A stretch of DNA of 64,000 nt from Metaclostridioides mangenotii (GTDB taxonomy: Bacteria > Bacillota > Clostridia > Peptostreptococcales > Peptostreptococcaceae), in the NCBI RefSeq assembly GCF_017873185.1, contig NZ_JAGGJX010000004.1, positions 62,001 through 126,000 on the forward strand, read 5' to 3'. The notes under the pieces are model-generated. The model did not search any database and was not told the origin of the DNA. It saw only the letters and a list, made by a program, of their open reading frames with translations. Of the stretch, positions 19,293 through 28,135 are shown piece after piece. The translations under genes were made by a program, and so were the position numbers. How positions within the stretch are numbered: the first letter of the stretch is position 1; every line of letters starts with the position of its first letter.

Positions 19293-20161
19293 ATTTTATC
19301 AAGTTTTTTATTGTATAAAAACATATAAAACGATGCAATAAATACTATTAAGTATCCAAGCAAACTGAGTGTATCTGGAAATTGATTGAAAAGCAAAATA
19401 CTAAGTATCGCTGAGAATATTATGTTTGTATAATCGAATATAGATATCTCTTTGGCTGGTGCATATTTATATGCAAGAGTTATTCCAAATTGACCTAAAC
19501 TAGCAAAAGCTCCTGCTAAAAGCAGATATACAAGTTGCAACCATGTCATAGACTTATATACAAGTATAAATGCTGGAAAAGTTGTCACGAGAGAAAATAC
19601 TGAGAAGAAAAATACTATTGTATAGTACTCCTCTTTATCCCTCAAAACCCTAAGACATGTATACGCTGCACCTGCAAATAATGCCCCTAATATAGCTACT
19701 ATGTACGGTACTAAATCTACTGAAAATGTTGGTTTTATAATAAATAAAGACCCTATAAATGCAACCACAAGAGATATTATCTGCTTAGCATTTATTTTTT
19801 CTTTTAAAAATAGTGCGCTTAGTATAATAACAAGAAACGGGCTTAATTTGTTGATCATATTTGCATCTGATAGCACCAACTTGTCAATTGCATAGAAGCT
19901 AAAAATAACTCCCAATGTCCCAAATAGCGATCTATATATAAGAAGCTTTCTATTCTCTTTTTTTCCAGTCATACTGCCCTTATGCTTCATAATTAGATAA
20001 AGCGCAACGGTTGCTGAAACCAAGTTTCTAAAAAATACTTTTTGGAAGTTTGGAAGATCACCTGCAAGCTTTACAAAAGCTGACATTAAAGCAAAACCCA
20101 AAGCTGAAGCTGTTATAAATATAATTCCTTTTACTCTATCTGATTTGATTATATCTAGCAT
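19277..20161 (-). CDS. EamA/DMT family transporter
   Basis: 294 residues with ten predicted hydrophobic helices in two repeats, the RhaT/EamA drug-metabolite transporter plan. The first repeat has GFALMSAFVKLAGD and FFRNLVSA; the second has YTCLRVLRDKEEYYTIVFFFSVF and AYKYAPAKEISIFDYTNIIF. It most resembles the YdcZ/RarD-like exporters of metabolites, but the substrate is not deducible. It is a single gene. Confidence 0.88.
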   Translation of the reverse strand: MLDIIKSDRVKGIIFITASALGFALMSAFVKLAGDLPNFQKVFFRNLVSATVALYLIMKHKGSMTGKKENRKLLIYRSLFGTLGVIFSFYAIDKLVLSDANMINKLSPFLVIILSALFLKEKINAKQIISLVVAFIGSLFIIKPTFSVDLVPYIVAILGALFAGAAYTCLRVLRDKEEYYTIVFFFSVFSLVTTFPAFILVYKSMTWLQLVYLLLAGAFASLGQFGITLAYKYAPAKEISIFDYTNIIFSAILSILLFNQFPDTLSLLGYLIVFIASFYMFLYNKKLDKIEDKD

Positions 20162-20314
20162 AGCATTTCTTCACATCCTTTCTAAAATTTTAAATCATTT
20201 AGTATTATTATAGTATATTTTATTAATATCTATCAAAAATTTAATATATAAAAGTTTTAACTTACTATTTATACCCGATAAAAAATAAATTAATCATATC
20301 TTGAGAAAACATTA

Positions 20315-20379
20315 TTGACAATTAGTATTTTTTAACTTATCCTCATATTAAGGACATGTTTAGGTTATGTCCTTAATAT
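20315..20379 (+). promoter_or_regulatory. promoter and leader hairpin upstream of DUF3100 operon
   Basis: TTGACA (20315-20320), 17 bp, TATCCT (20338-20343). It is followed at once by a hairpin with 13-bp perfect arms ATATTAAGGACAT (20345-20357) and its complement (20367-20379), 9-nt loop. No T-run follows, so it is an operator or leader structure rather than a simple terminator. The divergently oriented ORF at 20161 is 150 bp away. Confidence 0.5.
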
Positions 20380-20446
20380 ATAGGAAATCGTATTCTATAG
20401 GGGGAATAATCATTTCCCAAAATTAATAAAAAGTTTGGAGGAGAAT

Positions 20447-21292
20447 ATGGAAAATAGCAAAAAGTACTTCATCAATGCGTTTTTAACATGCGCAGTAATC
20501 GTTATCATTTGTGAATTTATAGGTCAAAGAAATGTAGGTATAGGTTCGTTTACTATGGCGTTATTCCCAATGTTGTATGCAGTTATAATTGGACTTATAA
20601 TAACACCTGACCTTTTAGGTAAAAAAATACCTGTATTTAAAAAATTTATTAATGAAAAAGAAATCAATATCGCTGGGGAAGTCGTTGGTATTGCCCTAGT
20701 TATGCTAGGTATAAAATATGGGACTACAGTTGGACCAAATATACAAAATATTGTTCAAGCTGGTCCAGCATTTATAGCTCAAGAATTTGGGCATATACTT
20801 GCCCCAATTGTCGCACTTCCACTAGCTCTATTATTTGGTATGAAAAGAGAAGCTGTCGGAGCTACAGCAAGTATTAGCCGTGAGCCATCACTTGGCGTTA
20901 TTTCTGAAAAATACGGAATAAATTCACCTGAGGGAAGCGGTGTACTTGGTACATATCTTATGGGTACAGTTTTGGGAACTATATATTTCAGCTTTTTAGG
21001 ATCAGTCTCAATATACAGTGGACTTCATCCCTATGCTTTAGGTATGGCATGCGGTGTTGGTAGTGGTAGTATGATGACAGCCGCTTCTGCATCACTTTCT
21101 GCAATGGTTCCAAAAGGTATGGAACAAACTATACTTTCATATGCAGCGACAAGCAATATGATGTCCAGCATTACAGGAATAATATTTTTAGTATTTGTGT
21201 CTCTACCATTTACTAACTTCCTATACGATAAATTAGAGCCGGTTTTAGGAAGAAAGAAAAGAAAGAAAATAAACGTCGAGGAAGGTGAATAG
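20447..21292 (+). CDS. DUF3100-type multi-spanning membrane protein
   Basis: 282 residues from ATG 20447, which follows GGAGGAG at good spacing; an upstream in-frame TTG overlaps the ribosome site. About eight hydrophobic segments. Conserved-looking stretches are PIVALPLALLFGMKREAVGATASISREPSLGV (REAVGATASISREPS) and ACGVGSGSMMTAASAS. I place it in the DUF3100 family of uncharacterised integral membrane proteins. It forms an operon with a 156-residue membrane partner and an M20 amidohydrolase, so uptake of an acylated or peptide-like substrate is inferred. Confidence 0.75.
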   Translation: MENSKKYFINAFLTCAVIVIICEFIGQRNVGIGSFTMALFPMLYAVIIGLIITPDLLGKKIPVFKKFINEKEINIAGEVVGIALVMLGIKYGTTVGPNIQNIVQAGPAFIAQEFGHILAPIVALPLALLFGMKREAVGATASISREPSLGVISEKYGINSPEGSGVLGTYLMGTVLGTIYFSFLGSVSIYSGLHPYALGMACGVGSGSMMTAASASLSAMVPKGMEQTILSYAATSNMMSSITGIIFLVFVSLPFTNFLYDKLEPVLGRKKRKKINVEEGE

Positions 21293-21294
21293 CT

Positions 21295-21765
21295 ATGTTT
21301 GGAAAAATAGATTTTAAAAGAAGCTCGTATCAACTACTTGTAATGACATGTGTAGGAGCGATTATACTTCTTGGACAAAGAATAAGTCTTGGTACACCTG
21401 TAATGAAAGCCCTACCTGGTATGATTATGGTTATCGCTGCTGCTATGGCCGCTATGATTTTAAAAGATCTGTTCCCTAAATCGATATTCCCTGCGTTTGG
21501 ATTCGCTACTATATTAGGTCTATTACTTAGTATGCCGTACAGCCCTACTGCAGAGGTTTTTCTAGAAAATACAGACAATGTTAACTTCATGGCAATAACT
21601 ACTCCACTACTTGCTTTTGCTGGTATATCAGTTGGAAATAAAATAGAACAGCTTAAAGAAATGTCATGGAAAATTGTTGTGATTTCGATGTTGGTATTTA
21701 CAACAATTTTCTTCGCCTGTGCAACTATAGCACATGTAGTATTAAAACTTCAAGGAAGAATATAA
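21295..21765 (+). CDS. small integral membrane protein, partner of DUF3100 protein
   Basis: 156 residues with about five hydrophobic segments (for example LPGMIMVIAAAMAAMILKDL and ITTPLLAFAGISVGNKIEQL). It starts 2 bp after the preceding stop with the ribosome site inside the upstream gene's end (GAGGAAGG), so translation is probably coupled. Function not recognised; the pairing suggests the two proteins make one transporter. Confidence 0.72.
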   Translation: MFGKIDFKRSSYQLLVMTCVGAIILLGQRISLGTPVMKALPGMIMVIAAAMAAMILKDLFPKSIFPAFGFATILGLLLSMPYSPTAEVFLENTDNVNFMAITTPLLAFAGISVGNKIEQLKEMSWKIVVISMLVFTTIFFACATIAHVVLKLQGRI

Positions 21766-21789
21766 TTAATATTTTGGAGGAAATGTATT

Positions 21790-23103
21790 ATGAATAAAGA
21801 ACAAATAAAATCATTAATTATCAAAACTATTGATGATAATAAAGATAAAATAGCTGAAATTAGTCGTGGTATCTACGAAAATCCTGAGTTCGGATATAAA
21901 GAATTTAAAACTACTGAATCAGTATCTAAATTTTTAGAAGAAGAATTAAACTTAGATGTAGAAAAAAATATCGCTGTAACTGGCTGTAAAGCAACTGTAA
22001 ACAGTGATAAAACTGGTCCACATATATCAATCCTAGGTGAATTAGATGGTATCTCATGTAAAGATCATAAAGATGCCAATGATATAGGTGCATCTCATAC
22101 TTGTGGACATAACAACCAAATAGCGGGTATGCTTGGTGCCGCAGTCGGTCTTATCAAAAGTGGTGTACTCGACTCTTTAGCCGGTAAAATCACATTTATG
22201 GCTACTCCTGCCGAAGAATTCATTGAGTTAGAATACAGACAACAACTTAAAGATAATGGTGAAATAACTTATTTTGGTGGAAAACAAGAACTTGTTAAAA
22301 GGGGCCATTTTGATGATATAGATATGTCTATGATGTTCCACTCATCTGATTTAAACGGAGATCTTGCATTGGTTGGACCCGAAAGCAATGGATTTGTAGG
22401 TAAAAAGGTTCAATTTATAGGAAAAGAATCACATGCTGGTTCAGCTCCACATGAGGGAATAAATGCTCTTAATGCCGCAATGCTTGCTATAAACAACGTT
22501 AATGCACTTAGAGAAACTTTCCAAGAAAAGGAAAGGGTTAGATTCCACCCAATTATAACTAAAGGTGGAGATATCGTAAATGTAGTACCTGCTGATGTAC
22601 ATATGGAATCATATGTAAGAGCCAGAACTATAGACGGAATGAAAGATGCAAGTGAGAAAGTAAACAGAGCTTTAAAAGCTGGTGGATATGCTGTCGGTGC
22701 CGATGTTAAAATAACTGAAATACCAGGATATTTACCAATAATAAGATACCATGAATTCGATGATCTATTTAGAAACAATCTAATCGAATGCGGTATTCAA
22801 AGCGATAAAATTGTTGATGGCGGAGACTTCACAGGCTCATTTGACTTTGGCGATATATCTCATTTAATGCCTACTCTTCATCCAATGGTAGCAGGTGTCA
22901 AAGGCGCTCTACACACTAGAGATTATGAAATCATCGATGAGGAACTAGCATATATAGTTCCTGCAAAAGCAATGGCATTAACTGTTGTAGATCTATTATT
23001 TGACAATGCCAAAGTAGCCAATGAAATATTAGCAGACTTTACTCCTGCAATGTCAAAAGAAGAGTACTTAGAATTTTTATCTGAATACGATAAAACATTA
23101 TAA
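21790..23103 (+). CDS. M20 family amidohydrolase/metallopeptidase
   Basis: 437 residues, M20D-like. Metal and catalytic motifs are GELDGI, SHTCGHNNQ, TPAEEF and MFHSSD; the dimerisation domain contains KESHAGSAPHEG. The family hydrolyses N-acyl amino acids, aminobenzoyl-glutamate or small peptides. The variant CGHNNQ, where CGHD is usual, may mark a distinct substrate group. It follows the membrane pair by 24 bp with GGAGG before its ATG, pointing to import followed by hydrolysis. Confidence 0.88.
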   Translation: MNKEQIKSLIIKTIDDNKDKIAEISRGIYENPEFGYKEFKTTESVSKFLEEELNLDVEKNIAVTGCKATVNSDKTGPHISILGELDGISCKDHKDANDIGASHTCGHNNQIAGMLGAAVGLIKSGVLDSLAGKITFMATPAEEFIELEYRQQLKDNGEITYFGGKQELVKRGHFDDIDMSMMFHSSDLNGDLALVGPESNGFVGKKVQFIGKESHAGSAPHEGINALNAAMLAINNVNALRETFQEKERVRFHPIITKGGDIVNVVPADVHMESYVRARTIDGMKDASEKVNRALKAGGYAVGADVKITEIPGYLPIIRYHEFDDLFRNNLIECGIQSDKIVDGGDFTGSFDFGDISHLMPTLHPMVAGVKGALHTRDYEIIDEELAYIVPAKAMALTVVDLLFDNAKVANEILADFTPAMSKEEYLEFLSEYDKTL

Positions 23104-23151
23104 AATAAATACGTATAAAAAAGTCTAAATTACATTTATATAATAATCTAA

Positions 23152-23194
23152 AAAGAGGATGCTCGGTGATTTTTTATCTTTGAGCATTCTCTTT
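23152..23194. terminator. hairpin between convergent M20 and regulator genes
   Basis: Arms AAAGAGGATGCTC (23152-23164) and GAGCATTCTCTTT (23182-23194) pair over 13 positions with one G-U. The flanking A and T residues would allow termination on both strands. Confidence 0.65.
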
Positions 23195-23210
23195 GTAATA
23201 CAGTAAATTA

Positions 23211-24497
23211 TTAAAATAGTATTTCGATCAAGTGCCTTGGTCTTCCCACTCCATTGCTACTCTCTTTTGCATATATTTTGCCAAAATTAGCAGATACTAT
23301 TTTATTTAATATACGTCTAGCGCTTCTTTCACTTATATCTAGATAATCGGCAAATTCTTTAGCATCGTAAACCTTACTCTGTCTAATTTTATTTATTGAT
23401 ATGATCTTTGATACAGATTCACTACTCAGACCTGTTTTTTCCGAAATCTCAATAACATTCTTATCAGTAGAGGCTATAGAATAATCTAATTGTTTTTTGG
23501 ATTTTAACGGCCCTTTCAAATTTTCTTTTTCATCTATTAAAAATACATCTTTATTATTAGAGCTTTCACTGCGTTTAGCTGATTTATACGCATTAGTCTC
23601 CGCTTGGTACGCCGTAAACCCAATGCCTATTCCTGTACACAAAACAAATCCCATAGATTTTATACTATTTTTCAAATCCCATAACATATTGTAGTTATCT
23701 ATATTTTCTGCAGCACCTTTATGTGCAAATACTACATATTCATCACGTCCAAATTTGAATATCGCTCCTTGTAACTCTTTGACATACTCTATTACTTTTT
23801 TATCTATCTCCGCCATCTTAATCATATCCGAATAGTACTTTTCTTTTTCTTCACCATATTCGATAAGCCTCAGCACCTCGACTGCTATTTGAGAATTTTT
23901 AGCCTTGTTCAACTTATATCTACTATTAATCTTTTCATAGCTAGCTTTAATTGCCGGAACCGTTGCTTGAAGTCTATAAACTGGGTAACCTAATTTTTTC
24001 AATTCATTATATACTCCGCCAAATCCTGTTAACATTAAATCTATTTTATTATTTTCATATAAATCAATATGCCACTTAACATACTTATCCTCATGTGTTT
24101 CACTTGAAAACGGCTTTGAATATACTCTCTCAATATCTATATTTAATTCAGTTAGAGTGTCGACTAACTCCTCTTTTTCTACAACATCTAGACTAAACTT
24201 ATCGTATATAATATTATCGTTATTGACTTCCCACAAAGCTTTTGTAATGCTTGTCCCACCTCTTGAAACAAATGAATGCGGCTTCTTTAATTCATACTTT
24301 GCATTAATTGCCTCATATACTCCACAGCCAGTGAAAATAAACGCATCGCATTCTTTATCACATATCTCCATAACTTCAATAGCTTGATGTACTTTTTCTC
24401 TTATATATAAATTTATCTCTAATCCCAAATCTAAATTACTAAGGCATTCTTTTATTATCACACCTGAGTCTTCTGGACCGACAATTCCTAATTTCAT
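23211..24497 (-). CDS. putative multi-domain transcriptional regulator
   Basis: 428 residues; exact family not recognised. Residues 1-200 look like a PrpR-N/Asp-Glu racemase-like ligand domain (KLGIVGPEDSG, FTGCGVYEAI, FVSRGG). A middle part (YVVFAHKGAAENIDNY, FVLCTGIGIGFTAYQAETNAY) resembles a nucleotide-cyclase/GTP-cyclohydrolase-III fold. The C-terminus has two helix-turn-helix-like parts (EISEKTGLSSESVSKI and YLDISERSARRILNKI). It faces the DUF3100-M20 operon and is the likely sensor-regulator of it. Domain calls are by eye and need a profile search. Confidence 0.62.
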   Translation of the reverse strand: MKLGIVGPEDSGVIIKECLSNLDLGLEINLYIREKVHQAIEVMEICDKECDAFIFTGCGVYEAINAKYELKKPHSFVSRGGTSITKALWEVNNDNIIYDKFSLDVVEKEELVDTLTELNIDIERVYSKPFSSETHEDKYVKWHIDLYENNKIDLMLTGFGGVYNELKKLGYPVYRLQATVPAIKASYEKINSRYKLNKAKNSQIAVEVLRLIEYGEEKEKYYSDMIKMAEIDKKVIEYVKELQGAIFKFGRDEYVVFAHKGAAENIDNYNMLWDLKNSIKSMGFVLCTGIGIGFTAYQAETNAYKSAKRSESSNNKDVFLIDEKENLKGPLKSKKQLDYSIASTDKNVIEISEKTGLSSESVSKIISINKIRQSKVYDAKEFADYLDISERSARRILNKIVSANFGKIYAKESSNGVGRPRHLIEILF

Positions 24498-24702
24498 ATT
24501 AAGCCCTCCCTATCTTACCACATTATTATTATCACTTAATACAGCGTATATTACAACATATTGTATTAATAAAATCATTTTTATGAAGCAATAGGATAAC
24601 CCCTTCAACTTTCTATTTTAGAAAATCAAGGGATTATTTAAATTTAATACTATATATTCTCTTTTTATGTCACATAAAATTTAAATATAACTTAACGTAA
24701 AC
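24498..24702. other. AT-rich intergenic region without recognised gene
   Basis: About 200 bp between the regulator start and the ZTP promoter. No open frame, hairpin or tRNA-like structure that I can support; it presumably holds the regulator's promoter. Confidence 0.4.
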
Positions 24703-24832
24703 TTGACAAATATATATTAAATTGCTATTTTATTAATAGTTATACAACTGACGGAAGTGGAATTGACCACATGAAGTATAGCAATTATTAGCCGACCGTC
24801 TGGGCAAAAGCCTAGATTGATTGGCTTTTTTT
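24703..24832 (+). promoter_or_regulatory. ZTP (pfl) riboswitch with promoter and terminator
   Basis: Promoter TTGACA (24703-24708), 17 bp, TATTTT. The aptamer, about 24739-24808, has GACGGAAGTGG, the CCAC partner strand, and the diagnostic GCCGACCGTCTGGGCA near 24790-24805. A terminator AAAAGCC (24806-24812) / GGCTTTT (24823-24829) plus T-run overlaps the 3' end of the aptamer, the usual platform. ZTP/ZMP signals shortage of 10-formyl-THF; the gene controlled is a folate-transporter component. Confidence 0.85.
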
Positions 24833-24866
24833 GTGTTTATAATTAATTCAAAAGGAGAATTTTTCA

Positions 24867-25379
24867 ATGATAAGAAGTAGAGTTAAGAGAATGGTTATTA
24901 TGGGAATTTTAATCGCGTTACAGATTGTATTATCGCGTTTTTTATCCATCAATACACCGATTGTTAGGATAGGATTCTCATTTTTACCAATTGCGATTGC
25001 AGGCATTATGTTTGGTCCTCTATATACTGGAGTTGGATCAGCTATTAGCGACATTTTAGGCGCAGTACTATTCGGATCAGCCCCATATTTTCCAGGATTC
25101 ACACTGTCAGCATTTCTATCAGGATTAGTATATGGAATATTTTTATACAAAAAACCTAAAAAATTATGGAGGGTTTGTTGTGCTGTAGCAATTATAAATA
25201 TTTTTATAAGTATACTACTTGGAACATATTGGTTTTATATGATAACTGGGAAAGGATATTTAGCCTTATTACCTAATAAGATAGTTCAAAACGTGGCAAT
25301 GTTCCCAGTAAAAGTGATCACAATTTGGTTGATTGCATATAGAGTTGTAGATACTCAATCAGATAATACATTAATCTAG
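24867..25379 (+). CDS. folT: folate-type ECF transporter substrate-binding (S) component
   Basis: 170 residues with about six membrane helices, the size and layout of ECF S components. It shows LIALQIVLSRFLSI, then RIGFSFLPIAIAGIMFGP and a YFPGFTLSAFLSGLVYG stretch typical of FolT. The ATG follows AAAGGAGAA. The shared ECF-A/A'/T energy-coupling module is not in the window. A ZTP riboswitch upstream agrees with folate uptake when one-carbon supply is short. Confidence 0.88.
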   Translation: MIRSRVKRMVIMGILIALQIVLSRFLSINTPIVRIGFSFLPIAIAGIMFGPLYTGVGSAISDILGAVLFGSAPYFPGFTLSAFLSGLVYGIFLYKKPKKLWRVCCAVAIINIFISILLGTYWFYMITGKGYLALLPNKIVQNVAMFPVKVITIWLIAYRVVDTQSDNTLI

Positions 25380-25385
25380 CAATAT

Positions 25386-25420
25386 TCAAACTTTGGGTTC
25401 AGAAAGAACCCAAAGTTTGA
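25386..25420. terminator. hairpin after folT
   Basis: Arms 25386-25400 (TCAAACTTTGGGTTC) and 25406-25420 are perfect complements around AGAAA. It lies between folT and the convergent SMR genes. Confidence 0.65.
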
Positions 25421-25464
25421 TAGAAATTGTAATTTTAAATTATTTATTTTCTTATATAGCTGTA

Positions 25465-25779
25465 CTAAGATATTAATTTTAGGGCAATCACGCTAAGTAG
25501 TATAACGCATATAAATAATATTCTTAAAAATGATTTCGATTCTTTAAAATATATAATTCCTACTAAAGCACCACCAAAAGAACCTATACCGGTCCATATT
25601 GCATATGCAGTAGCCATTGGAAGGTAATTCATAACATAACTCAAAAGAGAAAAACTTGCAATAAAGAATAGAATAAGAAGAAAAATATTTTTTTTGCTTC
25701 TATTTTCTTTTAATTTTCCCATCATAGTAACTCCAAGCATTTCGAAGAGTCCAGATGTAACGAGTGCAAACCAATACAT
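25465..25779 (-). CDS. SMR family exporter, second subunit (guanidinium exporter pair)
   Basis: 104 residues, four membrane helices. The essential membrane Glu is at about residue 13 (SGLFEMLGV). It overlaps the first SMR gene by one base (TAATG), so the two are coupled and may form a heterodimer. With the guanidine-I riboswitch upstream, guanidinium export is the likely role, like YkkCD/Gdx proteins. Confidence 0.9.
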   Translation of the reverse strand: MYWFALVTSGLFEMLGVTMMGKLKENRSKKNIFLLILFFIASFSLLSYVMNYLPMATAYAIWTGIGSFGGALVGIIYFKESKSFLRILFICVILLSVIALKLIS

Positions 25780-26123
25780 TATTCTTCAAGCTCCTTTCTT
25801 ACACGCATATCTTCTTCAACCTTAAGGCCTATAACACCCATAAGTAGTGTAGCTGTGAACAATAGCTTTAAAGGAACTACTGTCTGACCAAATAAAATAA
25901 TTTCAGATAATGTACTTCCAAATGTACCTAACCCCACAAAAACAGAGTAAGCTGTACCTACTGGAAGCTCTTTTGAAGCATTAATCAAAAAATAGAAACT
26001 TCCGAAAATAGCTATACCGGTTAATAAATACTCTAATATGCTCCCAGAGTATTTTAAACCTATAACCCACAAAATTTCAAATACTGCACCTATAATAATT
26101 TTCCCCCACGGATTTATCTTCAT
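25779..26123 (-). CDS. SMR family exporter, first subunit (guanidinium exporter pair)
   Basis: 114 residues, four helices. Glu at about residue 16 (GAVFEILWVIGLKYSG) with the W-x-x-x-LK pattern seen in Gdx guanidinium exporters. First gene after the guanidine-I riboswitch; the C-terminus has a short charged tail. Ordinary drug/quaternary-amine export is the alternative but the riboswitch argues against it. Confidence 0.91.
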   Translation of the reverse strand: MKINPWGKIIIGAVFEILWVIGLKYSGSILEYLLTGIAIFGSFYFLINASKELPVGTAYSVFVGLGTFGSTLSEIILFGQTVVPLKLLFTATLLMGVIGLKVEEDMRVRKELEE

Positions 26124-26147
26124 ATTAATACCCCCTCTAAATTTGCA

Positions 26148-26307
26148 AAATAAAAAAGCCTAGGGATTATAAAATAACTCCCAGGCTTTTATCCTTCCGT
26201 GTACAAACTATCGTTTGCGATCTCTCTCGGACCAGCTTTGCAAAGCAAACGGAACCCTAGAAATCTTTAAGTCATTGTAATATATCACAAAATCTTAAAG
26301 TGGTCAA
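26148..26307 (-). promoter_or_regulatory. guanidine-I (ykkC) riboswitch with promoter and terminator
   Basis: Minus strand. Promoter TTGACC (26307-26302), 17 bp, TATATT (26284-26279). The aptamer runs from about 26260 to 26175 with CTAGGGTTCCG, TGGTCCGAGAGAGATCGC and ACACGGAAGGATAAAAGCC, all ykkC hallmarks. A terminator AAAGCCTGGGAG... / ...CCCTAGGCTTTTTTA spans 26189-26151 and shares the aptamer's 3' part. It controls the paired SMR genes. Confidence 0.93.
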
Positions 26308-26532
26308 TAACTTTGAAATTTTTTACAATACTTAATAATGCTTCGATATAAATCATCGTTTATGATTGTTAATTTTTTATCTATTTAGTTCCAGAATCTT
26401 TTAAAACATAGTTATCTACTTGCTTTCGTAATTTTAGTATAATTTTTATTAAAAATGCTAAATATACAATATATTTATTGATAAAAAATAGACAATATTT
26501 TGCGGCTTAAATTGCTTAAATTCCCTTGTTTT

Positions 26533-26587
26533 TTGTACTATTTTGTGTAAAATATATACTTAAGATGCAAATTTATTTTTTAAGTAT
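26533..26587 (+). promoter_or_regulatory. candidate nad operon promoter with inverted-repeat operator
   Basis: TTGTAC (26533-26538), 16 bp, TATACT (26555-26560), then an inverted repeat ATACTTAA (26556-26563) / TTAAGTAT (26580-26587) overlapping the -10 box. A NiaR/NadR-type repressor site is plausible from position, but I do not match it to a known consensus. The remainder of 26308-26617 is AT-rich with no gene. Confidence 0.35.
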
Positions 26588-26617
26588 GTCAATTAAATAT
26601 TTGGGTGGTGAAAAAAT

Positions 26618-28129
26618 TTGCAAAAGAAAAGAGTGTTAATAATCGGTAGCGGTATTGCTGGATCTATGGCTGCAAACCTACTTCAACGTAACTTTATCGT
26701 TACTATTTTAACAAAGAAAACTATAACTGATTCAAATTCCATGTTGGCTCAAGGTGGTATAGCCGTAGCTTTAGATAAAAACGATTCTTCAAGAGATCAT
26801 TATGAAGACTCTTTATCTGCTGGTTGTTTTTACAACGATTCCCAAGCCCTTAAGCAGCTTGTAACAAAAGGACCTAAAGTGCTGCAAAATCTTATAGATT
26901 CAGGTATGGATTTTGATAAATGTTCAGATGGTGCTTTTTCATACGGACTTGAGGGAGCTCACAAAAGACCTCGTATACTTCATATTGGCGGTGATAAAAC
27001 AGGGAATAAAATGACATCTTTTTTGCACTGTAATTTACGAAATGTGGAGATAAAAGAAAACACAGCAGTTGTAGAGATACTCTCTAAAGACAATACCTGC
27101 TTTGGCGTTAAAATACTCAATTCTAAAAATGAAATTGAATTACTTTATTCTGATTACGTGATTTTAGCTACTGGCGGAATTGGTCAAATGTACCCTCTTA
27201 CCTCTAATTCTAAAACAATAACTGGTGATGGAATAGCTATAGCATATCGTGCTGGATGTGAGTTGAAAGATATGGAGTTTGTCCAATTTCATCCAACACT
27301 ACTTTCAATTGATCATAGTTGTTACGGACTAATTTCTGAAGCTGTTCGTGGTGAAGGAGCAACTCTTGTAAGAGAAGATGGCAGCAGAGTCATGAAAGGA
27401 AAACATGAATTTGAGGATCTAGCGCCTAGAGATGTGGTCAGTAGAGAAATATCATCGGAAATCCATAGTGGTGAAAAGGTTTTCTTAGATATTTCTGGTA
27501 TACCTAATTTTAAAGAAAGATTCCCTGCTATCACTGAAAATCTAAAGAAACATAATATTCCATTTGAAGAAACTAAGCGGATACCTGTTCATCCTGGAGC
27601 TCATTTCTTTATGGGTGGAATCAAAACCGATTTAAATGGAGAAACTTCAATAAAGAATTTATTTGCTATCGGAGAAACGGCATGTACAGGTGTACATGGT
27701 GCAAATCGCCTAGCTAGTAATTCACTGTTGGAGGCTATTGTTTTTGCAGAAGCGACATCAAAAACAATTCTGGATAGAATTAATGATATTGATACAATTA
27801 ATCCTTATTGTCACCAGAAAATCAATTCAAGTAAAGCATATAATTGTAGAAATGGAGCTTCTACTGAAAAAAGTGTTAATTTGCCCAATATAATTGAGCT
27901 ACAACAAAGATCTTGGGAAAATATAGGTATTACTCGCTCTGAAGAAAATATAGCCTCTTTTTTAGATTGGTTATCCAATTACGACTTTTTATCTCCAATA
28001 AGTGATAAATATTTAAACAAAGAAAATTTCGAATGCCAAAACCTTTGTTTAATCGCACAGCTTATTGCTAAAGCTGCACTCAAGAGAAAAGAAAGTATAG
28101 GTGCTCACTACATTACGAAAGGAATTTAA
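26618..28129 (+). CDS. nadB: L-aspartate oxidase
   Basis: Oxidises aspartate to iminoaspartate, first step of NAD synthesis. TTG start at 26618, 7 bp after GGTGGTG. FAD-binding GSGIAGSMAA near the N-terminus; active-site and flavin motifs SMLAQGGIA, EAVRGEGATLVREDG and GANRLASNSLLEA. 503 residues, normal length. The clostridial enzyme must use an acceptor other than oxygen (fumarate is known). First gene of nadB-nadC-nadA. Confidence 0.96.
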   Translation: MQKKRVLIIGSGIAGSMAANLLQRNFIVTILTKKTITDSNSMLAQGGIAVALDKNDSSRDHYEDSLSAGCFYNDSQALKQLVTKGPKVLQNLIDSGMDFDKCSDGAFSYGLEGAHKRPRILHIGGDKTGNKMTSFLHCNLRNVEIKENTAVVEILSKDNTCFGVKILNSKNEIELLYSDYVILATGGIGQMYPLTSNSKTITGDGIAIAYRAGCELKDMEFVQFHPTLLSIDHSCYGLISEAVRGEGATLVREDGSRVMKGKHEFEDLAPRDVVSREISSEIHSGEKVFLDISGIPNFKERFPAITENLKKHNIPFEETKRIPVHPGAHFFMGGIKTDLNGETSIKNLFAIGETACTGVHGANRLASNSLLEAIVFAEATSKTILDRINDIDTINPYCHQKINSSKAYNCRNGASTEKSVNLPNIIELQQRSWENIGITRSEENIASFLDWLSNYDFLSPISDKYLNKENFECQNLCLIAQLIAKAALKRKESIGAHYITKGI

Positions 28130-28135
28130 ACAACA

